64,000 nt of DNA from Tanytarsus gracilentus (Eukaryota > Arthropoda > Insecta > Diptera > Chironomidae). The stretch spans positions 434,001 through 498,000 of the forward strand of contig JAXRKN010000018.1 in NCBI GenBank assembly GCA_038502055.1, in the 5' to 3' direction. The notes beneath the pieces are model-generated. The model worked only from the letters and a program-made list of their open reading frames with translations, was not told the DNA's origin and searched no databases. Of this stretch, positions 22,187 to 34,022 are shown piece by piece; the first letter of the stretch is position 1, and each line of letters opens with the position of its first letter. The position numbers and the translations under genes were made by a program.

Positions 22187-23935
22187 ATGACGACGCCAGC
22201 CGCGAGAATTCTTAAGAAGAAGCACTTCCGTGTGAAGCACCAGAAGGTGAAGCTCTTTCGTGCAAATGAGCCGCTGTTGAGTGTTTTCATGTGGGGCGTG
22301 AATCACACAATAAATGAGTTGTCGCACGTCAACATACCCGGACTCTTGTTGCCCGATCACTTTAGGGCGCACTCAAAAATCAAAGTCGACTATCATTTGT
22401 TCAATAAGTGAGTGAAATTAATTAATTTTGAATGATTATTAAATGCTTTAATAAATTTTCCAGGGAAAACATGCCATCGCACTTTAAATTCAAGGAATAC
22501 TGTCCACTTGTGTTCAAATACCTCCGCGAGCGTTTCGCTGTCGATGACTTCGAGTACCGTGAGTCATTAACCCGCTCTCAGCCAGTCATCATTGACGCGC
22601 GAGGCAAATCTGGCGCAAAATTTTACATGAGCTACGACCGAATGCTCATCATTAAGACATTGACGAGTGAGGAGGTTGAAAAGATGCACTCATTCCTAAA
22701 GCACTACCATCCGTATGTGGTCGAGAAGCATGGCAATACACTTTTGCCGCAGTATTTGGGCATGTACCGATTGACAGTTGATGGTGTTCAGTATTACTTT
22801 AAGGTCATGAGAAATGTCTTCAGTCCGCACTTGAAAGTTCATCAGTGAGTTATTTAAAATTCATTATCAAGGGGGGATTTACTTGGGTTTTAAAAAATGG
22901 ATTAAATATTTTTTCATTTATAAAATTCTAACAAAAAATATTAATTTTTTGACGGAGGTTTCTCTCCCTTGCTCATTTTGAAAGGGTCATTTAAATTTTA
23001 AATATATTTTTTATAATTTTTTTAATGTAAAATTTTTAATTCCAGGAAATTCGATCTCAAAGGTTCAACGGTCGATCGAGAAGCGTCCGACAAGGAGCTC
23101 GACAAATCGTTACCAACATTCAAGGACAATGACTTCCTCAAGCAAGGCATTAAAATTAAAATTGGACCTGACGCGAAGGAAAAAATTAACCAAACGTTAA
23201 CGGCAGATGTTGATGTGAGATTTTATTAAATTTTATTTAAAAAATATTTTTAAAATGAAAAAATATTTTTAGTTCCTCACGAAACTTCACTTGATGGACT
23301 ACTCGCTGCTAATTGGAATTCACGATTATCATCAAGCCATCGAAGATGCCGAGAGAGGTGATGGAAATCGAAGTGATGATCGTCATGACAGTGAAAGTGA
23401 CGAATACGACAGCGGTGAGAGGTGAGTTGAAAAGATTGAATATAATTAAGATCAAGGGTTGGAAACTTAGGTTTAAAAAAAATTTGAATTTGAAATTATA
23501 ACACAAATTTAATAATTTTTCAAATTCTAGATGGGAAAACACTCCGCCGGACTCACCTCGAGCAGCTGAAGCACATGCAATTAATCCAGAAATCGATGTC
23601 TATGCATTACCCAGTCAAGAAGGTAATTTGATATCCTTAAAATTATGCTAAAAATAATTTTCGTTAATTCTTCAACAGAAAATCGATTTATTTACTTCAT
23701 TGCGTTAATTGATCCTCTAACGAATTATGGATTTAAGAAGCAAGTAAGTTGACTTAAAAAATTCAACTAATTTTTGGATCTTTAAAAAATTAAAAACAAT
23801 TTAAATAATTTTTAGGCCGCCAAAGCAGCCAAGACAGTGAAGTACGGCAGTCAAGTTGATGGCATTAGCACCTGTGATCCCGAACAGTACGCCAAGCGAT
23901 TTCTCGAGTTCATTAACGATAAAGTCATTGAATAA
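22187..23935 (+). CDS. PIP4K: Phosphatidylinositol 5-phosphate 4-kinase (type II PIP kinase)
   Basis: Exons 22187-22407, 22464-22844, 23046-23214, 23273-23421, 23531-23622, 23679-23743 and 23816-23935 give 398 residues, close to the usual length of about 400. All junctions are GT-AG and keep frame. The enzyme converts PI5P to PI(4,5)P2 at endomembranes. Diagnostic stretches are KHYHPYVVEKHGNTLLPQYL, FDLKGSTVDREAS (the DLKGS motif), MDYSLLIGIHD (catalytic loop) and the activation segment LIDPLTNYGFKKQAAKAAK, whose alanine-rich form is that of PIP4Ks and not PIP5Ks. The C-terminus CDPEQYAKRFLEFI is conserved. The acidic Ser/Asp insert (SDDRHDSESDEYDSGE) precedes the last exons, as in other insects. 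Codon use is more GC-rich than in neighbouring genes, in keeping with a conserved housekeeping gene. The leader continues upstream to a splice acceptor at 22103. Confidence 0.97.
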
Positions 23936-25680
23936 GTTGATTTAAGAGTTTTTAGTTCGTAAAGTCGAGAAATTTAATTTTTAAGAGTTAAAGTTGTTTT
24001 CCGTTCTGTGAGTCAAATGAAAGTTTTTTTAAGATAAATTTTTGATGAGAGAAGTTTTGTGTTGTTTTCGGGAATGTGAGGATGAGAATTTTGAGGTTTT
24101 TAAACTAATGTCAATGGGGTTCATTTTATATTTTATATTTAAAATATTAAATTTTAATAATTCGAGTTTTCCACCCCTGCGGCATGGTTTAAACCTTCTA
24201 ATTAAACTTCCAATTAATTTTCAAATCTTATTTCTTAATTTAAAATCTAAATCAACTTCTATAACGTCGTGTGTAAATTATTCAATCATTAATCTATATT
24301 AACAATTAACCGCTACTAAGTGATATCATTTTAATTAAAAAATATACAAAAATTCTTTCTGTAATCATTCAAATTTGATTTTTTGATCACAAATCGAGAT
24401 CAATTTAGAATCGCGCATTTATTGTTGACTGTACTCTTATTAACTGCACCAATCGAGTCATGAAATGATTTCGAAATGTGAAAAATTTATTGAACGCTCA
24501 TCACAAAGAGATTTTTTGGGTTGATTTAAAAATTTATTAGCTTCTAAATTAAAAGGAAGAAATTTGGGTTCTTCTTAACTTATGCACATAGCATCAAAAA
24601 ATATTATCGAAAAAAAAATTATTCAAACTAAAGAAAATCCAGCATAGTGTCATTATTGTAATTACAAGCAAAGAGAAATGTCCATCAATTATCAATCATT
24701 AATGTTTATCGATGAAAATATTTTACAAAAAAAATAATATCAAGAAATAAAACAACCAAAAAATGATAATAAGATCTTTTTTCTATAAACTGAAAAGAAA
24801 ATTGTGTAGGCGACGTTTAGCTTTCTTATATGTGAGAAAAATATAACAAACAAAAATATTTCATACTATTATAAAAAAAAGAATCTATGCAATAATCAAA
24901 GTGCTATGAAATATTTAAAGAAAATTTAAAATTATTTCTTTCTTAATAGAAAATTTTTGATGAGTGGTTTGTTAAGATTTTTGATAATTTAACGTAATTA
25001 GTTGAGAATTGAATTAATTGAGAAAGTTGAGAATTTTTTAATGCAATTGAAGGGTTTTGTAAAATTTATATAGTTCTAAAATTTTTAAATATTTTTAAAA
25101 ATTCAAAAAATATTTAGTTTTCATTTAAGTTCAAAAAAGTTTCAAATCTTAATTAATAATTTTTTAAAATAATAAAAATATTATCAATTCAGGTTTAAAA
25201 TAATTCAAAAATTCAAATTAAAACCCAAAAACTTTTTCAAAACCCCTCAATTTCTCAGCCCTGGTTAAATTTCAAACATTCTTAGCTGATTTTAACAAAA
25301 CACTCTTCAACAGTTTTTCTTCTCATAAATTTTCCTCCAAAAATCTTTTATCTTCTTTCCTCCTTTTTCTTCTCAATATCTCAATTAATTAATTAAAGTA
25401 AAATAAAAATAAATTGTGACGCAGTGTGAAAGTAGAAAAAAATCCGATAAAAATTATCGATGGACACAAAATGCAATAAGACTAAAATTGAAAAATATTT
25501 AAAGAAAAAAAGTGGAAAATAAAAATTTAAAGTAAAAAAGATGGTTTTATTTTTTTTTATTCTTTTTAGACTTAAAATTTTAAATTCGTCGAAAATTAAA
25601 ATTTTTTTTTTCATAAATTTTTAAGTTCGTCGAAAATGAAAAATTTAATTCAAATTGTCAGAAATCACTTAAATTTTTAT
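23936..25680. other. 3' flank of PIP4K and intergenic DNA
   Basis: No gene was found. It contains isolated transposon ends: CGAGTTTTCCACCCCTG at about 24160, and TCTCAGCCCTGG at 25253-25264. The latter is identical to the terminal repeat of the element at 31659-34054. Otherwise it is AT-rich with polyadenylation-like AATAAA motifs. Confidence 0.5.
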
Positions 25681-26274
25681 TTAAACTCTCGTTCCCGATT
25701 CCTTTAAATCTCGCTTATCCCATCTGCGGTTCATGTTGGGTTTTTCCATTCGTCGCTTTAGATTGATAAAAAGAACAACGTTGAGTATTGTGATGACACA
25801 CACGAGGAGAAAAACAAATTGAGTTAAGTATGCATGAAAATCATTTTCGCATTTTTGATTTTCTGAATTTGGAAATTTAACTTCAACCTTCGTGGTCGAG
25901 TTTAAATTCTTGAGATGATTTAAAAGATTTTCGATTATTTTTTCTTGTTGATCGATTTTTAAGTCGAGTCCTTGAATTGTCACATTTTTGGCTTCTAATC
26001 TAAAGTTGAGTTCTTGAATCTCAATTTTTTGATTTTCATTTTGATTTTCTAGTTTTTGATTAGCTGAACTCAAATTAAAATTTAACTTTTCTAATGCATT
26101 TTTCTCAATTTTGAGGTTCGTTATTGTCTCATTAAATTTAACAGTGAGATCGGTGTCGTTAAGTTGACAAGTGATTAAGTTTAATGTTGAAAAAATCAAA
26201 ATCCTGAAAATTAATTTTCAATATTTTAATTTCTTAAATTTTTTATTTTTTACTCACAAAATATTTATGAGCAT
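25681..26274 (-). CDS. Small secreted-pathway membrane protein, coiled coil plus C-terminal TM
   Basis: Exon 1 (26258-26274, 17 nt) and exon 2 (25681-26203) give 179 residues. Joining them creates a signal peptide (MLINILILIFSTLNLITC) that exon 2 alone lacks. A coiled coil of N/L/E/K heptads spans about residues 25-120. A TM helix follows (TQFVFLLVCVITILNVVLFI) with a basic cytosolic tail. It resembles the C-terminal half of the LRR protein at 27462-29323 without the LRRs, and shares its 17-nt first exon with the same phase. It is probably a locally duplicated, stripped-down relative. Function unknown. Confidence 0.7.
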
Positions 26275-26726
26275 TTTTTCACTCTTACCACAACGAGATT
26301 TAAAAATGAAATGATTCAAACCAGAAAAAAGCGAGTGACTCTCACTTTCGTACTCACATCTTTTACACATTATCTTCACTCATTGGATGAAATGCTGCGT
26401 TTTGTTTTATGATTTTTTCCAGCGCTAATAAAACATTTCAAGTTTTTTTAATAAATTTTTTCTCGTCTTAAAAATTTATTTTTGTCTAATATTTTTTTGA
26501 AATTTGACACAAAAATTTTCATTAATTGTTTAAATCTAGGCATTTCGATTTAATCAACCAGAGAAGAATTTTTTGGCGGGTAAATTTCCGACCGATAGAC
26601 TTCTACAAATTTTCGATCGACTTCAACTTCTGATTTTTAAAATTAAAACCAGTTTTTTTAAATTTTAAAATTAATTCTAGCATTTTTAAATAAAAACTTA
26701 ATAATTATTAACTTAATTAATTTTAT

Positions 26727-27233
26727 TCATAATTTTGATTTTAATTTCTTAACATTTTCAAGTAAATTTTGATCACAATCGAGTTTTTTTTCCTTCGCAC
26801 AGCACAAAATAAAAATTGTTAAAATGTTCAGCAATAAATTAAAAATTAAATGTAAATTGTTTGATTTTTCTTGACATAATTTAGAATTGATTTGATTTTG
26901 AAGAATTAATTTTTTGACAAATTTTTCGAGGTTTTCACATTTTTTCTTTAATTTATTCATTTCAAAATCTTTAGAAATTTTTTTCTTATTAATTTCACTC
27001 GAAAATTTCTTAATAATTTTTTCATTAAAATTTGTTGAATTTTCACGAAACATTTGAAGATCAACTTCAACCATTGGATTCACATTGTTGACCATCGACA
27101 TATAATTTGATTTTTGTGAATAAACATTTCCCATTCTAAAACATTTCAATAATTAATAAAATTTATTTTTTTCATAAAACTCTTCTTACACTTGACACAG
27201 AATGAAGCACACTAAAAAATAAATTCTCAGCAT
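26727..27233 (-). CDS. Small coiled-coil protein with signal peptide and hydrophobic C-terminal segment
   Basis: Exon 1 (27190-27233) splices through a GTAAGA donor to exon 2 (26727-27135), giving 150 residues. The start MLRIYFLVCFILCQ is a signal peptide. A Lys-rich coiled coil (KKKCENLEKFVKKLI) is followed by a probable membrane segment, LIFNLLLNILTIFILCC, and a charged tail. The alternative donor GTGTAAG breaks the frame, so the GTAAGA donor is preferred. It lies in a same-strand run with the genes at 25681 and 27462. No named domain is recognised. Confidence 0.6.
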
Positions 27234-27461
27234 AATTTTGAACTACATACAATTTTGGAGTATAATTTTTGCTTGAATGTAAATTGAGAACTGACTTGGG
27301 TTTTTAATAAAATCGTAAAATTGCAGAACAAAAATGATCGATTGCAATTTTTAAACTGGGTTAAATCAGAATTATTCTCAAATATTTCAGTTATTTTTTA
27401 ATTTAAATTAAAAAGGTAAAAAACATTAAATTTGATTATTTAATGTAGTTGAATTTTTAAT

Positions 27462-29323
27462 TTAGAATCTTTCAAGATTATTTCCCAGTTCATTCATCCA
27501 AACTCTGTTGGTGACATCTCGCATTTCGACATTTTCTTTCTTATCATCAATCTCTTGCTCATTCGTCTTCACACAACATGAAATGTAAACCGCAATATTT
27601 ATCAATGTGATGACACAAATCAGCGGCAAAGCAACAAAAAGCAAAAAATTATTCACAATCTTCTGATGATGAAGTTCATCGAGTGTATTATTGTACTGTT
27701 CACTGAGTCTTTGCCGCAAATTCAAATTTCCATCTCTGGTTCGACTTACGATGTCAATTTTCTCGATCTCCATTCCATGAACTTTGCTATTTTCGTCACT
27801 CAATTTATGAAGTAAATTTTGATTTTCAGCAGTTAATTTTCGCAATTTTTCCTCAAGTTTTTCGTTGATTTGATTTGATTCCGAATTTTGGTTTTCAGCA
27901 CGTTGAAGAGTGTCCTTGATGTTGGAGATTTCTGCTTTTTTATCTCGAATTTCTTGTTGCAACTTTGCTACTTCATTCGATGAAGTTTTTAGTTTTTCCT
28001 CAGATAAAATTTTAATTTTATTTTCAAAGCATTTCAACTCGGAATTTTCATTTTGTTCTTTAATTGCTTTTTCGGCCATCGCCAGTGTGTATGGACAAGT
28101 TTGTCCGGCTTTTGTCAAAGCGGTTTGAATTTGCTCTTTAGCTTCAACACGTTCATGACAGTTTGGTCGCAGATCAAGATCTTGAAGATTATTCAACTTT
28201 TTGATGCTTTCAACTTCGATGTGTTTTAAATTATTTTTTTCAATCCAAATCAATTTTAGATCTGAATTAAATGCAAATAAATCGATCTCAATTGTGTCAA
28301 TGTCATTGTCATCCAAATCTAAATATTTTAAATTTTTAAATGACGCCAAATCACGCTGTCGGATTTTTTTCAATCGTCCTCCATTTATTTTTAATCCTTC
28401 AAGATTGGGAAAAAATTCTCCAAAGTTGTGAGGAAAGTAATTAAATTTTCCGCTTAATCCATTTGAAAGAAATCCTTTTATTTCCGAGTTTGTATTTGAG
28501 TTTGAAATTTTAATTCGATTAATTTTGTTTTTAGGGTTTTGAAAGTTTGTCGTCGAGTTTTGATAGCAAGAAAAAATTGTGCCAACAAATTTGTAATCTT
28601 GATTATTAAATTCACAATTGAGTGTCGCATATTCGTATTCTGATCCACTGCATGATGATTTCTGTTCTTCAAGACTTTTACATTGAAATTTAACTTGCTG
28701 GATAATCGTCAAAACTGATGATCGATTGTTATACATCTCATTATTTATGCATAAATTTTCATAAAGATTTAAATAATTTAAACCTTCGAGATCATCAAAA
28801 ATGCTCGAATGAATATTGGAAATTTTATTTTCTCGCATAAAAATTGCCACGAGTTTCTGATTGTACTTGAAAAGATCTTTTTCTAAATATTCAATGTCGT
28901 TGTATGCAAAATCAATCAACTTCAAGTTAACGAACGGTTTTAAATCTTCTTGATGAATTTCCAGTAATTTTCCATAATTTAAATCAATTGCAATCAAATT
29001 TGAGAAGACTTTTTCAATGTTTTTTGGAAAATATTTTGTGGATTTGTTATAAATGTGAATGCCCATTTCGTCGTTACTCGATTTTCCATATAAATGCGTT
29101 CCAGTAATTGCAGTGATGTTGCGGACATTTTTTGAATCGATATTCAGAGAATTTTTAACGTTACAGTAGTAAGTTGTTGGTAACCCAATCCAATCAGTTG
29201 TTGTTTCGAAGTTGCAATCAATTTTTAGTCCAAAAACAATTGAAGGAAAAAATAATCTGAGAAAATATTTTTAAAATGCATAAAAATTAAATTTGAAATC
29301 ACTCACAATATTTTCCACTTCAT
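27462..29323 (-). CDS. LRR-coiled-coil transmembrane protein with two LRR modules
   Basis: Exon 1 (29307-29323, 17 nt) and exon 2 (27462-29256) give 603 residues with signal peptide MKWKILLFFPSIVFG. The extracellular part holds two similar modules. Each has an N-cap with paired cysteines (IDCNFETTTDW...YYCNVKN, and LNCEFNNQDYK...FSCYQN) and about four LRRs (FSNLIAIDLNYGKLLEIHQE; FPNLEGLKINGGRLKKIRQR). A long coiled coil follows at about residues 410-535, then a TM helix (LFVALPLICVITLINIAVYI) and a short cytosolic tail with CC. The layout is that of a surface or complex-forming recognition protein. The coiled coil recalls LRIM/APL1 of mosquitoes, but the TM anchor differs. Partner and ligand are unknown. 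Confidence 0.8.
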
Positions 29324-29735
29324 TTTTAAATTTTTCTTCTCAACTCACGAACTGATTTTTAAGTAATGAAATATATTTTAACTAGCTTTGAATTTTAAGC
29401 TTTTTTTTATCTTTTAGAGAAAAAAATTAATGAAACATTCAAAAAAATGATTCAAAATTAAATTTGTATTAAAATAATTTACTCATGAATTTTCTCACAT
29501 TTAAAAACTAAAAGTTTTAAAATATTTCAAATTAATAAAAAATTATTTTGAAATTTTCAACTCAAAACCCTGAAAATATTTTTGTCACTTTTTACTTCCT
29601 CATGCGTAGGTCACGCATAAAAAAATCTCTCTCATAATCTCGAACATAAGTTATGCAAGCTCTTATCATCCGTTGAGAAATTTTAAGATTCTCTCAATCT
29701 CAAATCAGTCGCTGAGAAGATTTTGAGCTGATAAC

Positions 29736-31635
29736 ATGGAAGGTGAGCAAAAAAGTGTGAAATTAAAGAAAGTCGAAATTAAATAAAAATTTACATTTAG
29801 GAATTTTTTGGGTGCCTTTCTCAAGTGAAATGGATAAATCGATGTTGGTTGAGGTCGGAAATGATGGCGATGGAAGTCCGATGTACATTGCGAGGTAAAA
29901 TAAAAAAATTAAACTTTTAGATTAAAAATAAATTTAATTAATTTTTTTCTTAAGAAATTTCAAGAAAAAAATTTAAATTATTTTTTCTCAAAAAATTAAA
30001 ACCTTCATCATCGCACTGAAATGTGTCAACCCTCCTATGCATATTCACATTCTCGCATTCTCGCATCAACATCGTCATTAAATCTCATTAAAATTCATCA
30101 ACGCCGATGATTTATTTTCGTCTCACATTCTCACATGCGAAGTTCAAGATCACATTTTTTACATTTTATCATTTTTAGAGCACATCACAGTGATGATTTA
30201 ATTCCGGGAAAGCTCCTCACCGGCTCACCATACGTCAATCACTGTCACGTGTCATTTAACGGTCAAGAATTCTCAAAAAATTCATTCGAAGTTCTTTTAA
30301 ACACTGGATTTACTTGGGTGCAAGCGTCCGATGGAAATGTTCCACATCATGCTGTGGTTGGTGGTCGGACATCGTCAGGTGAGAATCTCTTCATAGGTCG
30401 AGCTAGTCACAATGGAGTTTTGACACCTGGAAAGGTTCATCGAGTCTCGAAATGCCTCTTTTTGGCTTACGGATGGAAGGAATACACTTATTCGAGTTAC
30501 GAGGTGTTGGTCAAGAAAAATGACATGATGAGCTCACCTACAGGAGATGGTAATGAGAGATTTTATTTTTAATTAAATATTTTAATGATAATTATGGTTT
30601 TTAGCTCTCAAGTGGGTGCCATACAACACTGACATCGATGAAGCTGATTTAGTAAAAGCTGGCGATTACCAAAGTGGTTCAATGTACATTGCCAGGTGGG
30701 TTTTAAATAAATTTTGAAGCGTTTTTCAAAAGCTCTAATAAAGGTTTTTAATTTAAGGTTTTTAAGCCTTTTTAAAAATCTTTCTCAACAGATTTTTTGA
30801 GTTTTTTCAATAGCTCTTTTTAAACTTCTCTAAAAAGCCTTTTTAAACTATCTCTCATTAGCCTTTTTATGATTAATTGCAACAGCCTTTTTATACACCT
30901 CTCAATATCTCTTTTTATAATCTATCTGAACAGCTCTTTTTAATATCTTTTAGAGCCCATCACGCTGGCGATCTCATTCCTGGAAAATTCCTTCCAACCT
31001 CTCAATTTAACAATCTCTGCTTCATCAGCTACGGTGGTCAAGAGCTTCCGAAAGATGAGTTTGAAGTATTAATGAACACAGGATTTAAGTGGGTTCAAGC
31101 TTCGGATGGCTTTGTTCCTGAGAACGCTGTGGTTGGCGGTCGTTCGATGTCTGGTGAAAAACTTTTTGTTGGAAGAACAATTCATAGTGGATTCAATGTG
31201 CCGGGGAAGATTTGTAAACGATCAAAGTGCATTTACGTGCCATATGGAGGTGAATTTAGCCATAAAGAGTATGAAGTATTAGTTCAGATTTTGCAGCCAC
31301 AATTAAATCCGCTAAGTCGATCGAGCGGTGAGTTTTAACGATTTTTTAAAATTAATTTAATTTAAATTCTTCTCATAGTCGAGTGGGTTGCCGTTGGTAA
31401 AGGCAAGCCATGGCCCCATAACGCAGTTGCAGCCGGAATTTATCGTGAATTTGGAAATTCATTCACTCAATACATCGCGAGACGTCGTCATGGTGCAAGT
31501 GTTGTTGTTGGTTATGGTTACAACTATTACGACGGTCCAATTTTCTACTTTGGATGGCACGATCGAGAAATTAGCTACAGAGATTTTGAAGTTCTTGTTG
31601 AACACATTCCGGTTTTTCCGAAAGAAACTTTGTGA
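29736..31635 (+). CDS. DM9-repeat protein (DUF3421), five or six repeats
   Basis: Exons 29736-29742, 29801-29894, 30179-30549, 30605-30695, 30954-31327 and 31379-31635 give 397 residues; all junctions are GT-AG and in frame. The first exon codes only M-E-G. DM9 units repeat as (W)V.A..G.VP..AVVGGR...GE.LF(I/V)GR....G...PGK......C....YG...YEVLV. Clear copies are WVQASDGNVPHHAVVGGR, WVQASDGFVPENAVVGGR and WVAVGKGKPWPHNAVAAG. There is no signal peptide, so the protein is cytosolic or leaves by an unconventional route. DM9 proteins in mosquitoes respond to Plasmodium, and oyster ones bind mannose. That function is family knowledge only. Intron 4 carries a degenerate repeat (30720-30950). Confidence 0.9.
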
Positions 31636-31686
31636 AACTTGAAAATTTAATGTTTTTGCCAGGGCTGAGAAGGTATGAATATGAGG

Positions 31687-31890
31687 GTCCTACAGTGCCC
31701 CGCAGTGCCCCAGTTGCTCTCTAGTGTCCTCCAGTGCCCCCCAATGTCCTACAGTGCCCCCCAATGTCCTACAGTGCCCTCCAGTGTCCTGCAGTGTCCT
31801 ACAGTGCCCTACAGTGCCCTTCAATGTCCTCCAGTGCCCTACAGTGCCCCTCAAAGTCCTACAGTGTCCTACAATGTCCTACAGTGCTCC
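31687..31890. repeat. Minisatellite, about 11-bp unit CCTACAGTGTC/CCCAATGT
   Basis: Around 18 degenerate units of 10-12 bp, such as CCTACAGTGCC and CCCAATGTCC. The array is subterminal to the left end of the hAT-type element. Long open frames across it are repeat artefacts. Confidence 0.85.
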
Positions 31891-32032
31891 TTAGAACCCC
31901 ACTTTTTCAAGAATGTGGAAAGAAGAACGAGGGTCAAAATTTGATGCTCACGCTGAAACTTGGCATGGATAATGATTAAGTTTCGACTAATTGCAAACCC
32001 TTTTTAGAATTTTGATATGAGTTTAATTTTTT

Positions 32033-32569
32033 GAGTTATGATCATTAAATGTCCGTCCGTCCGGCAGTCTGTTCCATCCATATCTCAGCCCTTGAGCTAC
32101 CTAGAGACTTCTAATTTTCGCTTGATGGTAGCTCTGAGGGTCTGTATGTGCCCATTTTAGGAATTTTTTGAGTCATGACCATAGGTCATGTGGATGCTAT
32201 GGACAGCCACAATCTTCATTTTTCATACAAATTTTCTCTTATATGGCTTCATGGGTATTGTTGATCTCGTAATTTGACCAGGAATCGATTGGCATTGACA
32301 ATTTTTGAGGAATGTCCATCATGGCCGGCCAGGAGTGCCATTAATGTCCATTTTTTAGAACTATGGCTTCATGTATGTCGTTGAACTCGTAATTGGACCA
32401 GGAATCGATTGACATTGATGATTTTTGAGGCATGTCCATTATGGCCAGCCAGTAGTGCCACTAATGTTCATTTTTCAGAACTATGGCTTCATGGGTAACG
32501 TTGAACTCGTCCTTTGATGCCGAGTGGGATGGAATAGGTCCAAGTACACCCACGAGTGGGGTTTGAAAC
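32033..32569. repeat. Interspersed repeat family A, copy 3
   Basis: It starts near 'aaatgtccgtccgtccggca'. It carries 'gtagctctgagggtctgtat' and three diverged tandem units with 'tatggcttcatg...gttgaactcgt'. It ends at CACCCACGAGTGGGG. It is shared with 3600-4425 and 8455-8690. Confidence 0.6.
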
Positions 32570-32579
32570 ATTTTTTTGT

Positions 32580-33545
32580 TTTTTCTCGATCTGGGAATTT
32601 ACAATTCACAAAGTCAAACAAGATTTATCTAAATTCTTATCTTAACTTGATGTATCACTGACTTAATTGATCCAAAATTCAAAATTTTCAAGAAAATTAA
32701 ACTTTAAATTTTTATTTACATGTAAACAAATGTTCACAAAATTCAGGGCGAGTAATTGGTAGATTTTGACAATTTTCGCTTTAAGTATTGTTTGAATGCA
32801 TAAAATAAGAACAAAAACTGATTAATCAATCGATGTTACACTTGGATCATCAATTAACTTCACTAATTAGTTGATAAAATGAAAGTTGTTAGTAAAATAT
32901 TTTTCAGGGCGAGTAATTTGTATCTACTGAAAATTTCGATGCTTTTGATTAATCAGTTTTTGTTCTTATTTTATGCATTCAAACAATACTTAAAGCGAAA
33001 ATTGTCAAAATCTACCAATTACTCGCCCTGAATTTTGTCGATGAGATATCATAGTATTAAGTTTTAATTCACAATAATCGCCAAAAATAATTAATAGAAA
33101 GCAAAAATAATTAAGAAAAAATTCAACAAATTTTTCCGATTTACGAGAGCGTGTTGTCTTCTTTTTTGTTTGTCCAGTGGTGTACGATTGAGAGAGATTG
33201 ACAAGATTGAAGCGATATTGAGCAATTTTTAAATCATTTCTGATGCGTTAGAAAAATTTTACAGTAAGAATCAAATTTTACAAACCAAATTGAAATTTAA
33301 AGAAAAATAATTGAAAATTTTGAAAAATTTTATGAAACGATGAAATTTGGAAATATTTTTACAAATTTTAATCGACAAATTTTGTGAACATTTGTTTACA
33401 TGTAGATAAAAATTTAAAACTTTAAATTTCTCGTAAAATATTGAATTTTAGATCAATTAAGTCAGTGATATATCAAGTTTAAATAAGAATTTACATAAAT
33501 CTCTGTTGACTTTGTGAATTGTAAATTCCCAGCTCGAGAAAAAGC
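32580..33545. repeat. Nested foldback block with two sets of inverted arms
   Basis: The outer arms (about 32580-32745 and 33370-33545) share 'ctgggaatttacaattcaca' and 'acatgtaaacaaatgttcac' in inverted orientation. The inner arms (about 32740-32832 and 32944-33036) share 'gggcgagtaattggtagatt' and 'ttgtttgaatgcataaaata' in inverted orientation, nearly identical over about 92 bp. There is no coding content. A transcript would form long hairpins. Confidence 0.8.
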
Positions 33546-33851
33546 AAAAAAAATATTGAAAAAAAAGTTCACTCTGTTTTTACGCTTGCCCCAATACCAA
33601 AACCAGAGAAAATATTTCTAGTTTGTCCATGGGGAATTTTTTCTTAAAATATATCGATAAAATATAACACAAGATATATGATTACTTATTAAAAGGCGAA
33701 TTTTTAGACCTTATTTTTCAATTTTGTATTAAAAATTATGTTTTTTTTTCTCAAAAGTATGTTTTTGTTGATTTCACAATATGAAAAATTATTTTTGTTG
33801 GTACTTTTGGATAATTTTTCCCTTTTCGTAAACAAACTTTCGATTGAATTA

Positions 33852-34022
33852 AAGCCCCATAATGTCCTACAGTGCTCTTTAATGTCCTACAGTGTCCTAC
33901 AGTGCCCCCCAATGTCCTACAGTGCCCTTCAATGTCCTACAGTGTCCTACAGTGCCCCCCAATGTCCTACAGTGTCCTGCAGTGCCCTTCAATGTCCGTC
34001 AGTGTCCCCCAGTGCCCGCCAA
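33852..34022. repeat. Second tract of the CCTACAGTG minisatellite
   Basis: Same unit and same orientation as at 31687-31890, with about 15 units. It lies just inside the right terminal repeat of the element. Confidence 0.85.

Noticed and set aside
31675..31979. Two overlapping plus-strand frames full of Q-C-P-x-V repeats
   Set aside because: They are translations of the 11-bp minisatellite. A unit length near 11 keeps several frames open, and there is no start context or homologue.
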